Below, one piece after another: positions 1 to 8,589 of a stretch of DNA of 64,000 nt; position 1 is the stretch's first letter; each line of letters starts with the position of its first letter. Origin of the DNA: Betaproteobacteria bacterium (GTDB lineage Bacteria > Pseudomonadota > Gammaproteobacteria > Burkholderiales > UBA3065). The stretch is taken from the NCBI GenBank assembly GCA_027490755.1, contig JAIXXL010000009.1:1-64000 (forward strand), in the 5' to 3' direction. Both the position numbers and the translations under genes were made by a program. The notes below the pieces were generated by a model. It saw nothing but the letters and a program-made list of their open reading frames with translations. It was not told the origin of the DNA and searched no databases.

Positions 1-1157
1 CAAAGCCGGCAACTGGAGACCGTCCGCCGCGCCGCGAGGGCGACCGTCGCGAGCCCGGCGCCGCAAAGCCCTGGGGCGCAAAGCCGGCAACTGGAGACCG
101 TCCGCCGCGCCGCGAGGGTGACCGCCGCGAGCCCGGCGCCGCAAAGCCCTGGGGCGCAAAGCCGGCAGCTGGAGACCGTCCGCCACGCCGTGAGGGTGAC
201 CGCCGCGAGCCCGGCGCCGCAAAGCCCTGGGGCGCCACTGCTCCAGCTCGCGCCAGGCCAGACCGCGACGCACCCCAGGCCGATGCCGCGCCGCGCCGCC
301 GCCGCGAGCGTGTGGCCGGCGACTCGCCGCCACCCCGCAGCGGGCGGGTGGGCCCCGGGACTCCGCCGGTGCCCGCCGAAGCAAGTCCTCCGCAAGCCGC
401 GCCCCGCGCCGACGGCCTGGTCCGCGTCTCCAAGCTGCTCGCTGAGCAGGGCCTATGTTCGCGGCGCGAGGCCGACCAGTACATCGAGCGCGGCTGGGTG
501 TTCGCCAACGGCGAGCGGGTCACCCAGCTGGGCACGCGGGTGGTGCCGGATACCGTGCTGCGCCTCGACCGTCACGCCCGAGCGGCGCGGGTCAGGCTGG
601 CCACCGTCCTGCTCAACAAGCCGGTCGGCCACGTGTCTGGCCAGCCAGAGGACGATCACCCGCCCGCCATCGTGCTGGTCCGCCCCGAGAACCTGTGGGA
701 CGAGTCGCCGGCAGCACCCGGCAGCGACGAGCCGCGATTCGATCCGGCGCACCTGCGCGGTCTTGCGCCGGCAGGGCGCCTTGACATCGATTCCACCGGC
801 CTGCTGGTGCTGACCCAGGATGGCACCGTGGCCAGGCAGCTGATCGGCGCCGACAGCGATGTCGACAAGGAGTACCTGGTGCGGGTCGAGGGCGAGATGG
901 TGGAGGGGGGCCTCGCGCTTCTGAATCACGGTCTCGAGCTCGACGGCGTGCCGTTGCGCCCCGCGCAGGTCGAGTGGCTCAACGATGACCAGTTGCGTTT
1001 TGTGCTGCGCGAGGGGCGCAAGCGACAGATCCGCCGCATGTGCGAGATGGTCGGCCTCCGCGTCACCGGCTTGAAGCGCGTCCGCATCGGAGGCGTGATG
1101 CTGGGCGATCTGCCGATCGGCCGCTGGCGTTATCTGGGCCCCGACGAAGGGTTCTGA
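1..1157 (+). CDS. RsuA-family rRNA pseudouridine synthase (RluF-like), 5' partial
   Basis: This enzyme converts a specific uridine in rRNA, probably 23S, to pseudouridine. The frame is open from the window edge, so the start lies upstream. The first ATG-like start visible (312) would remove the repeat tail. An S4 RNA-binding domain ([18 protein letters not shown], near 420-480) precedes the catalytic domain. The catalytic Asp lies in [17 protein letters not shown] (codon 783-785), and the C-terminal [11 protein letters not shown] motif is intact. The spacing and C-terminal motifs look more like RluF than RluB, but the exact target uridine cannot be read from sequence. The N-terminal region (3-400) is low-complexity, basic and probably disordered. 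The 3' end overlaps the convergent ligase gene by 28 bp. Confidence 0.9.
   Translation, partial: KPATGDRPPRREGDRREPGAAKPWGAKPATGDRPPRREGDRREPGAAKPWGAKPAAGDRPPRREGDRREPGAAKPWGATAPARARPDRDAPQADAAPRRRRERVAGDSPPPRSGRVGPGTPPVPAEASPPQAAPRADGLVRVSKLLAEQGLCSRREADQYIERGWVFANGERVTQLGTRVVPDTVLRLDRHARAARVRLATVLLNKPVGHVSGQPEDDHPPAIVLVRPENLWDESPAAPGSDEPRFDPAHLRGLAPAGRLDIDSTGLLVLTQDGTVARQLIGADSDVDKEYLVRVEGEMVEGGLALLNHGLELDGVPLRPAQVEWLNDDQLRFVLREGRKRQIRRMCEMVGLRVTGLKRVRIGGVMLGDLPIGRWRYLGPDEGF
3..236 (+). repeat. Three tandem 78-bp repeats inside the pseudouridine synthase tail
   Basis: Three nearly identical 78-bp units begin at 3, 81 and 159. The period is a multiple of three, so the reading frame of the downstream pseudouridine synthase stays open through all copies. 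Each unit encodes 26 residues rich in Arg, Pro, Gly and Glu, containing KPWGA and [17 protein letters not shown]. Copies differ by only a few bases (for example Ala for Thr in copy 3), which implies recent duplication. The array may extend left of the window. Confidence 0.9.
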
Positions 1158-2848
1158 CGGCCCTGCCCAGCTTGGCCGGCATGACCGTCGGCGAGCCGCC
1201 GCAGTGAGTCCAGCGAATCCGCGTCCGCGGCGGACTTATCGCGCCGCCAGCGCAGCATGCGCGGAAAGCGCACGGCGATTCCGGCCTTGTGCCGTCGGCT
1301 CGACTGGATGCCTTCGAAGCCGACCTCGAAGACGAGCTCCGGCATGACCTGCCGGACCGGCCCGAAGGTCTCCAGTGTGTTGCGCCGGACAAAGCGGTCA
1401 ACCTCGCGGATCTCGGCGTCACTCAAACCTGAATACGCCTTGGCAAACGGCACCAGCGCGCCCTCGTGCCACACCGCGAAGGTGTAGTCGGTGAACAGGC
1501 CCGCCCGCCTGCCGTGTCCGGCCTGCGCGTAGATCAGGACGGCATCGACGGCGTAGGGTTCGAGCTTCCATTTCCACCAGTCGCCACGCGTGCGGCCGCC
1601 GCCGTACTGTGACGCGGCTCGTTTCAGCATCAGGCCCTCGGCGCCGAGTTCGCGGGCCGATGCGCGCAGCGCGGCAAGCGTCGCCCAGTCGTCGCCAGGC
1701 AGTGTCGGCGCGGCGAGGATGCGCGGACCCTCGCCAGGCACCCTGTCGTCCCGGTCTGCGAGAAGCGCCGCCAGCGCGGCGTGGCGCTCACTCAGCGGCC
1801 TGCCGCGCCAGTCGGCGCCATCCAATTCGAGCAGATCGAAGGCGAGGAACACTGCCGGGTGCGAGGCGAGCAGGGCGCGGCCGGGTGCCTTGCGGCCGAG
1901 CCGGCGCTGTAGCGAGGCGAACGGCGCGAGGGCGACCGGGGGGCAGCAGTCGGGGGGTACCAGGGGGTTTTCTACCCGTCCGGCTGGGTCGCTAATGCCA
2001 GCGGTCGCCGCTACCAGCACCTCGCCGTCCAAAACCGTGCCCGGGGGCAGGCCGCGGGCAGCAGCCACCAGGTCGGGGAAGGCTGCATCGAGGTTCTCGT
2101 CGCCGCGCGACCACAGGTGTGCCGACTCGCGTCGCACCACCTGTCCGCGGATGCCGTCCCACTTCCACTCGGCGACCCATTCCGCAGCCGGGCCGAGCGC
2201 CTCTGGCGGTGCCTCGAGCGGGTGCGCCAGACGGAACGGGTAGGGCTGGGCGCCTGCGGGTCCATCCTCATCTGGCGAGACCAGACGCTGCCAGTGCGCT
2301 TCGTCGGGCTTCCAGTCGCCGGCCATCCGCGCCGCCAGCGCCTCGGTGGCGATGCCGGTGCAGACTGAGAGGCCGCGCAGCGCCAAGCCTCGCGAGACGC
2401 CTACCCGCAGTCCGCCGGTGAGCAGCTTGTTGAGAACAAAGGCATCCGGGCGATCCACGGACTGCCAAAGCGCTATCAGCGCCGACGACTGCGCCTCTGG
2501 CGGAAGGCCGCGCAGCGGCGTGACGCGCTGAGTGACCCAGTCATGCAGAGTAAGCCCATCGTCGCGGCCGCCCTCGGGCAGCAGCAGGGCGATGGTCTCG
2601 GCGAGGTCGCCGACCGCCTCGTAGCAATCGGCGAACAGCGCCTCGTCCAGTCCGCTGGCCTGTATCGCTGCAGACTTGAGCACGCGGGTCGGTAACGGCT
2701 GCGGCAGCCTCTCGCCACAGAGTAGCCAGAGCGCCCATGCGGCATCCGCGGCGGGCGCGACCGAGAAATACTCGGCCAGCGCGGCCTGCTTGGCCCCGCT
2801 TCGGTTGCTCGCATCCAGCGCCCGGAACAGCGCGGCGAACTGTTTCAT
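1130..2848 (-). CDS. ATP-dependent DNA ligase (exonuclease-associated type)
   Basis: A 572-residue ATP-dependent DNA ligase that seals nicks via a lysine-AMP intermediate. The nucleotidyltransferase motif I is EWKWDGIRG, with the adenylated lysine at about residue 229. An N-terminal all-alpha domain (residues 1-200) comes before it, and the OB-fold region with motif V ([23 protein letters not shown]) lies toward the C-terminus. It resembles the archaeal/eukaryotic ligase 1-like enzymes found in bacterial gene clusters with a metallo-beta-lactamase exonuclease. The start ATG overlaps the stop of the exonuclease gene by 4 bp (ATGA), so the two are almost certainly translated together. It is an accessory ligase; replication normally uses NAD-dependent LigA, which is not in this window. 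Confidence 0.93.
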   Translation of the reverse strand: MKQFAALFRALDASNRSGAKQAALAEYFSVAPAADAAWALWLLCGERLPQPLPTRVLKSAAIQASGLDEALFADCYEAVGDLAETIALLLPEGGRDDGLTLHDWVTQRVTPLRGLPPEAQSSALIALWQSVDRPDAFVLNKLLTGGLRVGVSRGLALRGLSVCTGIATEALAARMAGDWKPDEAHWQRLVSPDEDGPAGAQPYPFRLAHPLEAPPEALGPAAEWVAEWKWDGIRGQVVRRESAHLWSRGDENLDAAFPDLVAAARGLPPGTVLDGEVLVAATAGISDPAGRVENPLVPPDCCPPVALAPFASLQRRLGRKAPGRALLASHPAVFLAFDLLELDGADWRGRPLSERHAALAALLADRDDRVPGEGPRILAAPTLPGDDWATLAALRASARELGAEGLMLKRAASQYGGGRTRGDWWKWKLEPYAVDAVLIYAQAGHGRRAGLFTDYTFAVWHEGALVPFAKAYSGLSDAEIREVDRFVRRNTLETFGPVRQVMPELVFEVGFEGIQSSRRHKAGIAVRFPRMLRWRRDKSAADADSLDSLRRLADGHAGQAGQGRQNPSSGPR

Positions 2849-3942
2849 CGGCCTTGGCCTGCTGTATCGGCCGCGGCGTCGTCTGGCGCTGCGGTCTCGG
2901 TATACGCCCCGGCTGTGGCCGCAGGCTCCTCGCTGCCATCCTCGCCGCCGTACTCGGTGCGGAGGGTGCCGGCGTCGATGCCAGCCTGCCGCAAGTGGCG
3001 CACTAGCGGCGCGGTGTGGCCGTGAGTCAGCAGGACGCGGCTGGCGCCAGTGGCTTCAACGGCCCGCAGCAGTCCGGGCCAGTCGGCATGGTCGGACAAC
3101 ACGAGCCCGGCATCCACCCCGCGACGACGGCGAGCACCACGCACGGTCATCCAGCCCGAAGCCAGCACGCGTGGCGCTGCGCCGAAGCGGCGGGCCCACG
3201 CCCCGTTCAACGCAGACGGCGGGGCGATGACCAGCTCACCTGCCCAGTCGTGGCCGCGCGGCAGCTCTGCCGCCGGCCGGGTCGGTGGCAGGGCCACCCC
3301 GCAGTCGCGGTAGACGGCTGTGAGGCGGTCCACGGCGCCGTGCAAAGCAACAGGCCCCGCGGTGTCGCCGAGTATCGCCAGCACCCGCTGCGCCTTGCCG
3401 AGAGCGTATGCGCCCAGCAGCAGGGCAGTGCCAGCAGCGGCCGCCTGCCGGCGCAGCTGAGCGAGTTCGGCTGCCACGGCCTTCGGCCCGGGCCAGCGGT
3501 AGACCGGGAGCCCGAAGGTGCACTCGGAGATGAAGGTGTGGCAACGCAGTGGCTCGAACGGCTCACAGGTCGGGTCAGGGTCGAGCTTGTAGTCGCCCGA
3601 CACCACCCAGACCTCGCCGCGGTGCTCGACGCGAACCTGCGCGCTGCCAAGCACATGTCCGGCCGGATGCAGCGACACGCGCACACCGTTGACGGTCACC
3701 GCCTCGCCGTATTCCACCGCCTCGATCCGGGCGCCCTCGGGCAGGCGGGCACGTGCAAGCGCCAGCCCCGGCCTCGCCACCAGGTAGCTGTCGCACCCCG
3801 GGCGCAGGTGGTCGGCATGCGCGTGGGTGATCACGGCCCGGGCGACGGGCCGCCATGGGTCGATCCAGAAATCGCCCGCGGGACAATAAAGCCCTTGATT
3901 TGCCGCATGGATAAGCGGACTGTGTGTGTGCTTAGTGTTCAA
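2845..3942 (-). CDS. Ligase-associated metallo-beta-lactamase DNA exonuclease
   Basis: This protein belongs to the metallo-beta-lactamase/beta-CASP exonuclease family usually encoded beside ATP-dependent ligases; the family is thought to process DNA ends before ligation. The metal-binding motif THAHADHL follows GLYCPAGDFWIDPWRPV near the N-terminus. Further metal-ligand candidates are HPAGHVLGSAQ, SGDYKLDPD and SDHADW. The frame opens from a TTG at 3969, but I prefer the TTG at 3942: AAGG lies about 10 bases before it, and the earlier start would put the operator 3955-3969 inside the gene. Either start leaves the domain intact. The last 40 residues (Glu, Thr and Ala rich) look like a disordered tail. 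The gene is divergent from the photolyase-like gene. Confidence 0.88.
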   Translation of the reverse strand: MNTKHTHSPLIHAANQGLYCPAGDFWIDPWRPVARAVITHAHADHLRPGCDSYLVARPGLALARARLPEGARIEAVEYGEAVTVNGVRVSLHPAGHVLGSAQVRVEHRGEVWVVSGDYKLDPDPTCEPFEPLRCHTFISECTFGLPVYRWPGPKAVAAELAQLRRQAAAAGTALLLGAYALGKAQRVLAILGDTAGPVALHGAVDRLTAVYRDCGVALPPTRPAAELPRGHDWAGELVIAPPSALNGAWARRFGAAPRVLASGWMTVRGARRRRGVDAGLVLSDHADWPGLLRAVEATGASRVLLTHGHTAPLVRHLRQAGIDAGTLRTEYGGEDGSEEPAATAGAYTETAAPDDAAADTAGQGR

Positions 3943-4003
3943 GACAAATAGGCCTTGGATTACGTCCAAGTGGCGTATATTCTGTCAGCTGTCCAAGACA
4001 AGT
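3937..4003. promoter_or_regulatory. Candidate operator array shared by exonuclease and photolyase-like genes
   Basis: Three copies of GTYCAAG start at 3937, 3964 and 3991, exactly 27 bp apart. The outer copies extend to GTTCAAGACAAAT and GTCCAAGACAAGT. The middle copy forms the right arm of an inverted repeat TTGGATTACGTCCAA (3955-3969). The same TTGGA-N5-TCCAA layout is present upstream of the BLUF gene at 39110-39124. Position between divergent genes and within the probable plus-strand promoter suggests binding of a regulator. The regulator is not in this window. MerR-type light-responsive regulators are one candidate class, which is inference only. Confidence 0.6.
3955..3981 (+). promoter_or_regulatory. 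Candidate promoter of the photolyase-like gene
   Basis: A -10-like TATATT (3976-3981) lies 15 bp after TTGGAT (3955-3960). The spacer is short, and the inverted repeat 3955-3969 covers the -35 and most of the spacer, so a bound protein would directly affect RNA polymerase. The transcript would carry the GTCCAAGACAAG site and the ribosome binding site GGGGGAG (4004-4010). Confidence 0.45.
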
Positions 4004-4016
4004 GGGGGAGTGCATC

Positions 4017-5318
4017 ATGCGCATGCCCGATACCGACTCACTGCGCGGCAAACGGTATCTTCGCCTGCATCAGCGTGGGCGCAACAGTTCTGCCAACGCA
4101 GAGGCCCGGGTTTTGCGCGATATCGAGTCCGAACTCGATCGCTGCAGCCCCCAGGAAGCCGGCTTTCCGCCCGCTCGCGAAGAAGCCCTGCGTCGGATCG
4201 AGGCTGTCGACAGCCGCAGCTACCGCCGGCTCCGCGACTACGCGCGCGGCCCGGTCAGCCGGCTCTCGCCCTACATCACGCATGGCCTGGTGAGCGTCCC
4301 CGAGGTGTTCGGCTCGGTGGTCGCACGCGGCGATTCCGGCCCGACCGATCGCTTCGTGCAGGAACTTGCCTGGCGCGAGTTCTTCCGCCACGTCTGGCGC
4401 CACCTGGGCGACGGCATCGGCGAGGACATCCGCGACGCTATCCCTGGGGTGGTGTACACCAGCGCCATCCCGGAAGACGTTTTGACTGCGACGACCGGCG
4501 TCCCGGTGATCGACGCTTCGGTGCGTGAACTGTACGAGACCGGCTACCTGCACAACCACCAGCGGATGTGGGTGGCCAGCTACCTGGTGCACATGCGCAA
4601 GGTTCACTGGCGCGCCGGTGCCGACTGGATGTACGGCTACCTGCTGGATGGCGACTTGCCGTCCAACCACCTGTCCTGGCAGTGGATCGCGTCGACCTTC
4701 AGCCGCCGGCCCTACCTGTTCAACGCCGACAACGTGCAGCGCTTCGCTGCTCACCTTGCCAGCCGCGGGACGGGAATCGATCGTGGCTACGAGGAACTGG
4801 GCCAGATCGCCGCCAGCAACCTGCAACTGGAGCCGGAAGACGGCCCTCGCGGCGAGCCCGTGGTCGCGCCGGGGCTGCTTGAGCTGCCGCCGGGCATGCA
4901 GGTCAGCGCCGCCAGCCCGATGGTCGCGGGCAACGAGCGCGTGGCTTGGGTACACCCTTGGACGCTGGGCGAGCGCCCGGCCGCGGACCGCGTCATCGGC
5001 GTCATCCATCTGCCGTTCCATCAGCAGTTTCCGTGGTCGGCACAGCGTTGGGACTTCGTCATCACGGCGATGCGTGCCATCAGTGACGAGATCTGGATCG
5101 GCGACCTGGGACAACTGGCAAATGAGCAGGGCACGCGTGTGATCGACGTGCAGGCCACCCTGAATCCCGGCTACCGCGAAGCGATCACCAGCCTGTCCTG
5201 CGGCGCCCGCGCGGAGCCTCGCTTGACGCCCGACCCAGACGACCTCAAGCCGTCGTTCAGCCGCTTTTGGGAACACGTGTTGGCGACGCGCTCGATCAAC
5301 TTCTCGCCGGCGGGCTGA
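4017..5318 (+). CDS. Photolyase/cryptochrome FAD-domain protein lacking the antenna domain
   Basis: A 433-residue protein containing the photolyase/cryptochrome FAD-binding alpha-helical domain. Signatures are RLSPYITHGL (about 82-91), VQELAWREFFRHVW (114-127), TGVPVIDASVRELY (160-173), GYLHNHQRMWVASYLVH (176-192) and LLDGDLPSNHLSWQWIAST (209-227). The N-terminal alpha/beta antenna domain of ordinary photolyases is missing: only about 50 residues come before the FAD-domain region. Instead there is a C-terminal segment of about 120 residues (312-433; VAWVHPWTLG, VIGVIHLPFHQQFPW) of unknown role. The start ATG 4017 has GGGGGAG 6 bases upstream. The likely role is light-driven DNA repair or blue-light sensing. 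The genomic position next to exonuclease-ligase supports repair, but the substrate cannot be stated. Confidence 0.85.
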   Translation: MRMPDTDSLRGKRYLRLHQRGRNSSANAEARVLRDIESELDRCSPQEAGFPPAREEALRRIEAVDSRSYRRLRDYARGPVSRLSPYITHGLVSVPEVFGSVVARGDSGPTDRFVQELAWREFFRHVWRHLGDGIGEDIRDAIPGVVYTSAIPEDVLTATTGVPVIDASVRELYETGYLHNHQRMWVASYLVHMRKVHWRAGADWMYGYLLDGDLPSNHLSWQWIASTFSRRPYLFNADNVQRFAAHLASRGTGIDRGYEELGQIAASNLQLEPEDGPRGEPVVAPGLLELPPGMQVSAASPMVAGNERVAWVHPWTLGERPAADRVIGVIHLPFHQQFPWSAQRWDFVITAMRAISDEIWIGDLGQLANEQGTRVIDVQATLNPGYREAITSLSCGARAEPRLTPDPDDLKPSFSRFWEHVLATRSINFSPAG

Positions 5319-5324
5319 CGCGGC

Positions 5325-5816
5325 TTGCCGCTGCAGATGCTCCTGGCGGCGGCCGCCGCCGCTTGGCAGGTGACCCCACTGGTCGTCGTCGAGGCGGGTA
5401 ATCCTGTGCTCTGCGGCTACGTCTACAGCCTCGACAGCGGCCTCGAGTTGCGAGTCGAGAAGGGCGTGCGTGAGGGTTCCGTGTTCACTGGGGTGGACGT
5501 CAGCGGTGCCCGACGGGCCCGTCTGACTACCGCGTCGTTCGACAGCGACCGCGACCTCGCACCGGTCGACTCTGCGCAGCCGGGTCGCATCCGTCTCGAG
5601 GGCGATCTTCAGAATAGCGACGTCGGTGGGTTGCTGTTTGCTGAACTGGGTGTGTCCGGCGGCAGGCTGGAGGTGCACCTGGGGGCGGCTTCTTACCCGG
5701 CATCGCCTGGTGCGCCGGTTGCGGGGCCCACTACACTCGAACTGCCAGGGCCGCTGCCGCGCGGCGTCACCGCGATGTATCTGAACTGCGCCGGGGATCT
5801 GATCCGACCAGACTAG
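5325..5816 (+). CDS. Hypothetical protein downstream of the photolyase-like gene
   Basis: No family recognised. The frame starts 6 bp after the photolyase-like stop, from TTG 5325 or ATG 5337, giving 159-163 residues. The first residues (MLLAAAAAAW from ATG 5337) are hydrophobic and could be a weak signal peptide, followed by a beta-rich acidic body with short repeating charged segments (LELRVEKGVREG, RIRLEGDLQNSDVGG). Two cysteines (VLCGYV and NCAGD) could pair if the protein is exported. The close spacing implies co-transcription with the photolyase-like gene, so it may belong to the same response. It ends 5 bp from the convergent DUF3460 gene. Confidence 0.6.
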   Translation: MPLQMLLAAAAAAWQVTPLVVVEAGNPVLCGYVYSLDSGLELRVEKGVREGSVFTGVDVSGARRARLTTASFDSDRDLAPVDSAQPGRIRLEGDLQNSDVGGLLFAELGVSGGRLEVHLGAASYPASPGAPVAGPTTLELPGPLPRGVTAMYLNCAGDLIRPD

Positions 5817-5821
5817 AGCGG

Positions 5822-6010
5822 CTACTTGCCGGCGAAGGGGTAGTACTCGTAAGACTGCCGGCGCACCTTCGCCGCGTCCAACTGCTCGGAGGGTGCCGGA
5901 TCGGCTTTGCGCTCCCACCACGTGGTGCGGTGCTCGCGCTGCTTCTCCACGATCTCTGGACGCTTTTTCAGCAGGTCGCGGATGAAGGCAGTCGTTTCGG
6001 ATTCGTACAT
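5822..6010 (-). CDS. DUF3460 family protein
   Basis: A 62-residue soluble protein matching the small DUF3460 family, which is typical of Betaproteobacteria. Recognisable features are the N-terminal MYESETTAFIRDLL, the KKRPEIVEKQREHR segment and the aromatic TTWWERK. The chosen ATG at 6010 has a GGGAG ribosome binding site about 7 bases upstream and gives the family's usual length; a longer frame upstream is probably not used. No function is known for the family. The small size, high charge and amphipathic helix suggest a binding or regulatory protein, but this is only a guess. Confidence 0.8.
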   Translation of the reverse strand: MYESETTAFIRDLLKKRPEIVEKQREHRTTWWERKADPAPSEQLDAAKVRRQSYEYYPFAGK

Positions 6011-6127
6011 CGCAGGCTCCCATAACGCTGGGGCGGACACACGGCCGCCCATCGACTCATTCTAGCTCCTCTGCTCAGCGTGGGGCACGCCGGCGAGCGC
6101 GAACCTTCCGCGGGCGCCTGCACCGCG

Positions 6128-7216
6128 CTAGACCGTCGCGAGGATCTGGTCGTAGGCCTGCTCGAATGCGACCAGGCCGTCCTTCTGCAACTGCTCGCCG
6201 ATCGCGGCCATATCGATGCCGAATGACTTCAACGCGACCAGTGCGGCCTCGGCGGCCTGTGTGTCCGTCTCCAGCGTTGGCTTTGCGGTGCCGTGGTCGG
6301 CAAACGCCCGCAGCGTCGCCTCAGGCACCGTGTTGACGGTGTCGGGGCCGATCAGCGCATCGACGTAGAGCGTATCGCTGTAGGCCGGGTTCTTGGTGCC
6401 GGTGCTGGCCCACAGCAGGCGCTGCGGACGCACGCCGGCGCGCGACAGGTCGCCAAAGGTCGCCGGGTGGTCGCCGCGCACGAACAGGTCGAGATAGCGC
6501 TGATAACACACCTGCGCCATGGCGATGGCGCACCGCCCGCGCAGCGCAAGCGCGGCATCACTCCCGTTGGCGTCCAGCAGCGGGTCGATCACCGTGTCGA
6601 CGCGACTCAGGAACACGCTGGCGACGCTGTACAAGCGCGCCGGGTCACCACCACCGGCGACCCATCGGCGTGCACCGGTAGCCCACGCCTTGGCCGTCTC
6701 CACCGCCTGCTGCAGCGAGAAGATCAGCGTCATGTTGACGTTGATGCCGCGTGCGGTGGCCTCGGTCAGTGCCTGCCGGCCGGCTGGCGTCGAGGGGATC
6801 TTGATCAGCAGGTTGGGGCGGGCCACCGCCGCACTCAGCCGCGTGGCAGCGTCGATGGTGCCGGCCGCGTCGTGCGCCAGCCATGGGCTGACCTCCAGGC
6901 TGACCCAGCCGGCGTCGCCGCCACTGGACGTGTAGAGGGACGCCAGCGCGTCACAGGCCTGCTGCACGTCGGCGATGGCGAGAGACTCGTAGCGCGCCTC
7001 GGCACCCACACCACTGTCGCGCAGACGCCGCAGGTCGTCGGCGTAACCCTCGCCACCGCTGATGGCCTTCTGGAAGATCGCCGGGTTGGTGGTGATGCCC
7101 TGCACGCCGTCCGCGATCCAGCGTGCGAGCTGTCCGCTGCGCATCAGTTCGCGCGACAGATTGTCGAGCCAGAGATGCTGGCCGAGGGCGAGGGTGGCTT
7201 GCAGGGTGGTGGTCAT
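6128..7216 (-). CDS. tal: Transaldolase
   Basis: Transaldolase of the non-oxidative pentose phosphate pathway, transferring a dihydroxyacetone unit between sedoheptulose 7-phosphate and glyceraldehyde 3-phosphate. The 362-residue length is that of the longer bacterial class. The Schiff-base lysine is about residue 139 in NLLIKIPST, and GITTNPAIF (40-48) and LWASTGTKNP are family signatures. The ATG at 7216 starts MTTTLQ; an upstream in-frame extension to 7264 has no family similarity. The gene is divergent from tsaB across a 141-bp gap. No glucose-6-phosphate dehydrogenase or transketolase is nearby, so it seems to be transcribed alone. Confidence 0.95.
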   Translation of the reverse strand: MTTTLQATLALGQHLWLDNLSRELMRSGQLARWIADGVQGITTNPAIFQKAISGGEGYADDLRRLRDSGVGAEARYESLAIADVQQACDALASLYTSSGGDAGWVSLEVSPWLAHDAAGTIDAATRLSAAVARPNLLIKIPSTPAGRQALTEATARGINVNMTLIFSLQQAVETAKAWATGARRWVAGGGDPARLYSVASVFLSRVDTVIDPLLDANGSDAALALRGRCAIAMAQVCYQRYLDLFVRGDHPATFGDLSRAGVRPQRLLWASTGTKNPAYSDTLYVDALIGPDTVNTVPEATLRAFADHGTAKPTLETDTQAAEAALVALKSFGIDMAAIGEQLQKDGLVAFEQAYDQILATV

Positions 7217-7357
7217 GGTCGGCGTTGCGCGAACGGCTGATCTGCGGGTGCGCCACTCTGCCACAAAGCGCCGAATCGCGGCCCGACGCGGCTCATGGAT
7301 GGCGGCGTGCCGGTATCATCAGGGCCTGCACGCGAGCCCCTCGGGCGTCCCCCCAAA

Positions 7358-8086
7358 ATGCGAATCTTGGCCATCGAAACCGCGACCGCAGACTGCAGCG
7401 TGGCGGTCAGCCTCGGCGACGAGGTCCTGCAGCTCACTGCCACACCCGGCACGCAGAAACCCTCCGAGCAGGTGCCGGGGCTGATCGGGCGTGTTATCGC
7501 CGAGTCCGGCTGCAGCCTGTCCAGTATCGATGCCATCGCCTTCGACAGCGGCCCCGGGGCCTTCACCGGCATCCGCATCGGTTGCGCGTTGGCGCAGGGC
7601 CTGGCGCTGGGCGCCGACCTGCCGCTCATCGGCCTGTGCTCGCTGCGCGTGCTGGCGATGCAGGCGCCTGATGGGCGCGTAGTTGCCATCCTCGACGCAC
7701 GCATGGGCGAGATCTACTGGGCGGCCTATCTGCGTGCCTCGCGGCAGGGCCGCCCGGATGCTGTGGCACTGGCAGATGCACGGGTCGAGGCGCCCTGGTC
7801 GCTGGTGTGTCCCGACGGCGCCGAGATGGCGATCGGTGATGGGCTTGCGGTTGCGTTGCCAAGCGATGCCGGTGCTCCGCCGATGCGTCTGGCCGACCGG
7901 CTGCCGCCGGGCTTACGTGTTCTGGACGCCGGGGCGCGGCCTCGCGCGGCCGACATGTTGCCGCTGGCCTTCGCCGCGCTGGCGGCCGGCGAGGCGCTGC
8001 CACCCGAGTCTGCCAGTCCGCTCTATGTCCGCGACAAGGTGGCGCTGACCGCGGCGGAGCAGATCGCCCGCAGGGCCGCACGATGA
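7358..8086 (+). CDS. tsaB: tRNA threonylcarbamoyladenosine biosynthesis protein TsaB
   Basis: TsaB is the non-catalytic partner of TsaD in making the universal t6A37 modification of ANN-decoding tRNAs. It has the ASKHA-fold start MRILAIETATADCSVAV and the signature DSGPGAFTGIRIG, and is 242 residues long as expected. The ATG at 7358 fits the family N-terminus; the frame is open upstream to 7295 but without similarity. It is the first gene of tsaB-rimI-udg, with an ATGA overlap to rimI, a common arrangement in Proteobacteria. A GC-rich leader precedes it, with no obvious Shine-Dalgarno sequence. Confidence 0.95.
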   Translation: MRILAIETATADCSVAVSLGDEVLQLTATPGTQKPSEQVPGLIGRVIAESGCSLSSIDAIAFDSGPGAFTGIRIGCALAQGLALGADLPLIGLCSLRVLAMQAPDGRVVAILDARMGEIYWAAYLRASRQGRPDAVALADARVEAPWSLVCPDGAEMAIGDGLAVALPSDAGAPPMRLADRLPPGLRVLDAGARPRAADMLPLAFAALAAGEALPPESASPLYVRDKVALTAAEQIARRAAR

Positions 8087-8589
8087 GCGTGTTGGCGGCT
8101 GCGCTGCACCTGCGCGCGGCGGTGGTCAGCGACGCCTCGCGTCTGGCGCGGCTCGCCGAGCACGTCGGCGGCACCTGGAACGAGGCGCGCTTTGCCGGTT
8201 CGCTGGGTGGCACCGCTACGGGCTGGGTCATCGATGCCGCCGGGCCTGCCGCAGGAGCATCTGGGCCTGCCGCTGACTGCCTGCGCCCGGCCATCGCCGC
8301 CGCCATCCTGCTGCAAGCTGCACCGGACGACTGGGAGGTGCTCGACCTCGCCGTGGTACCGGTCTGTCAACGGCAAGGGCTTGCGCGGCTTCTTCTCTCA
8401 CATGCTTGCGAGACCGCCGCGGCCGCGGGTGCTGCCCGACTGGTGCTCGAGGTCCGCGCTGGCAACTTGCGTGCTCAGGCGGTCTACGCAGCCGCCGGTT
8501 TTCGGGAGGTTGCGCGTCGGCGCGGTTACTACGCGGCCGGCGGCGGCTCGCCCACGGAAGACGCCATCGTCATGGCGCTACAGCTGTGA
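8083..8589 (+). CDS. rimI: Ribosomal protein S18 alanine N-acetyltransferase
   Basis: A GNAT-family N-acetyltransferase of 168 residues. RimI acetylates the N-terminal alanine of ribosomal protein S18. The acetyl-CoA-binding motif A is [15 protein letters not shown], and the C-terminal [28 protein letters not shown] matches RimI's characteristic segment. Position directly behind tsaB with a 4-bp overlap is the classical rimI context. It carries an Ala/Gly-rich insertion around residues 50-65 ([13 protein letters not shown]) longer than in typical RimI, probably a surface loop. The stop overlaps the GTG start of the next gene (GTGA). Confidence 0.9.
   Translation: MSVLAAALHLRAAVVSDASRLARLAEHVGGTWNEARFAGSLGGTATGWVIDAAGPAAGASGPAADCLRPAIAAAILLQAAPDDWEVLDLAVVPVCQRQGLARLLLSHACETAAAAGAARLVLEVRAGNLRAQAVYAAAGFREVARRRGYYAAGGGSPTEDAIVMALQL

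Noticed and set aside
3-236. Tandem repeats as a CRISPR array
   Set aside because: There are no distinct spacers, units are contiguous at 78 bp, and the frame stays open and joins the pseudouridine synthase.
4038-6023. A 661-codon open frame on the minus strand
   Set aside because: It is antisense to the photolyase-like gene and its neighbour; the translation is His/Arg/Val-rich shadow sequence without any family.
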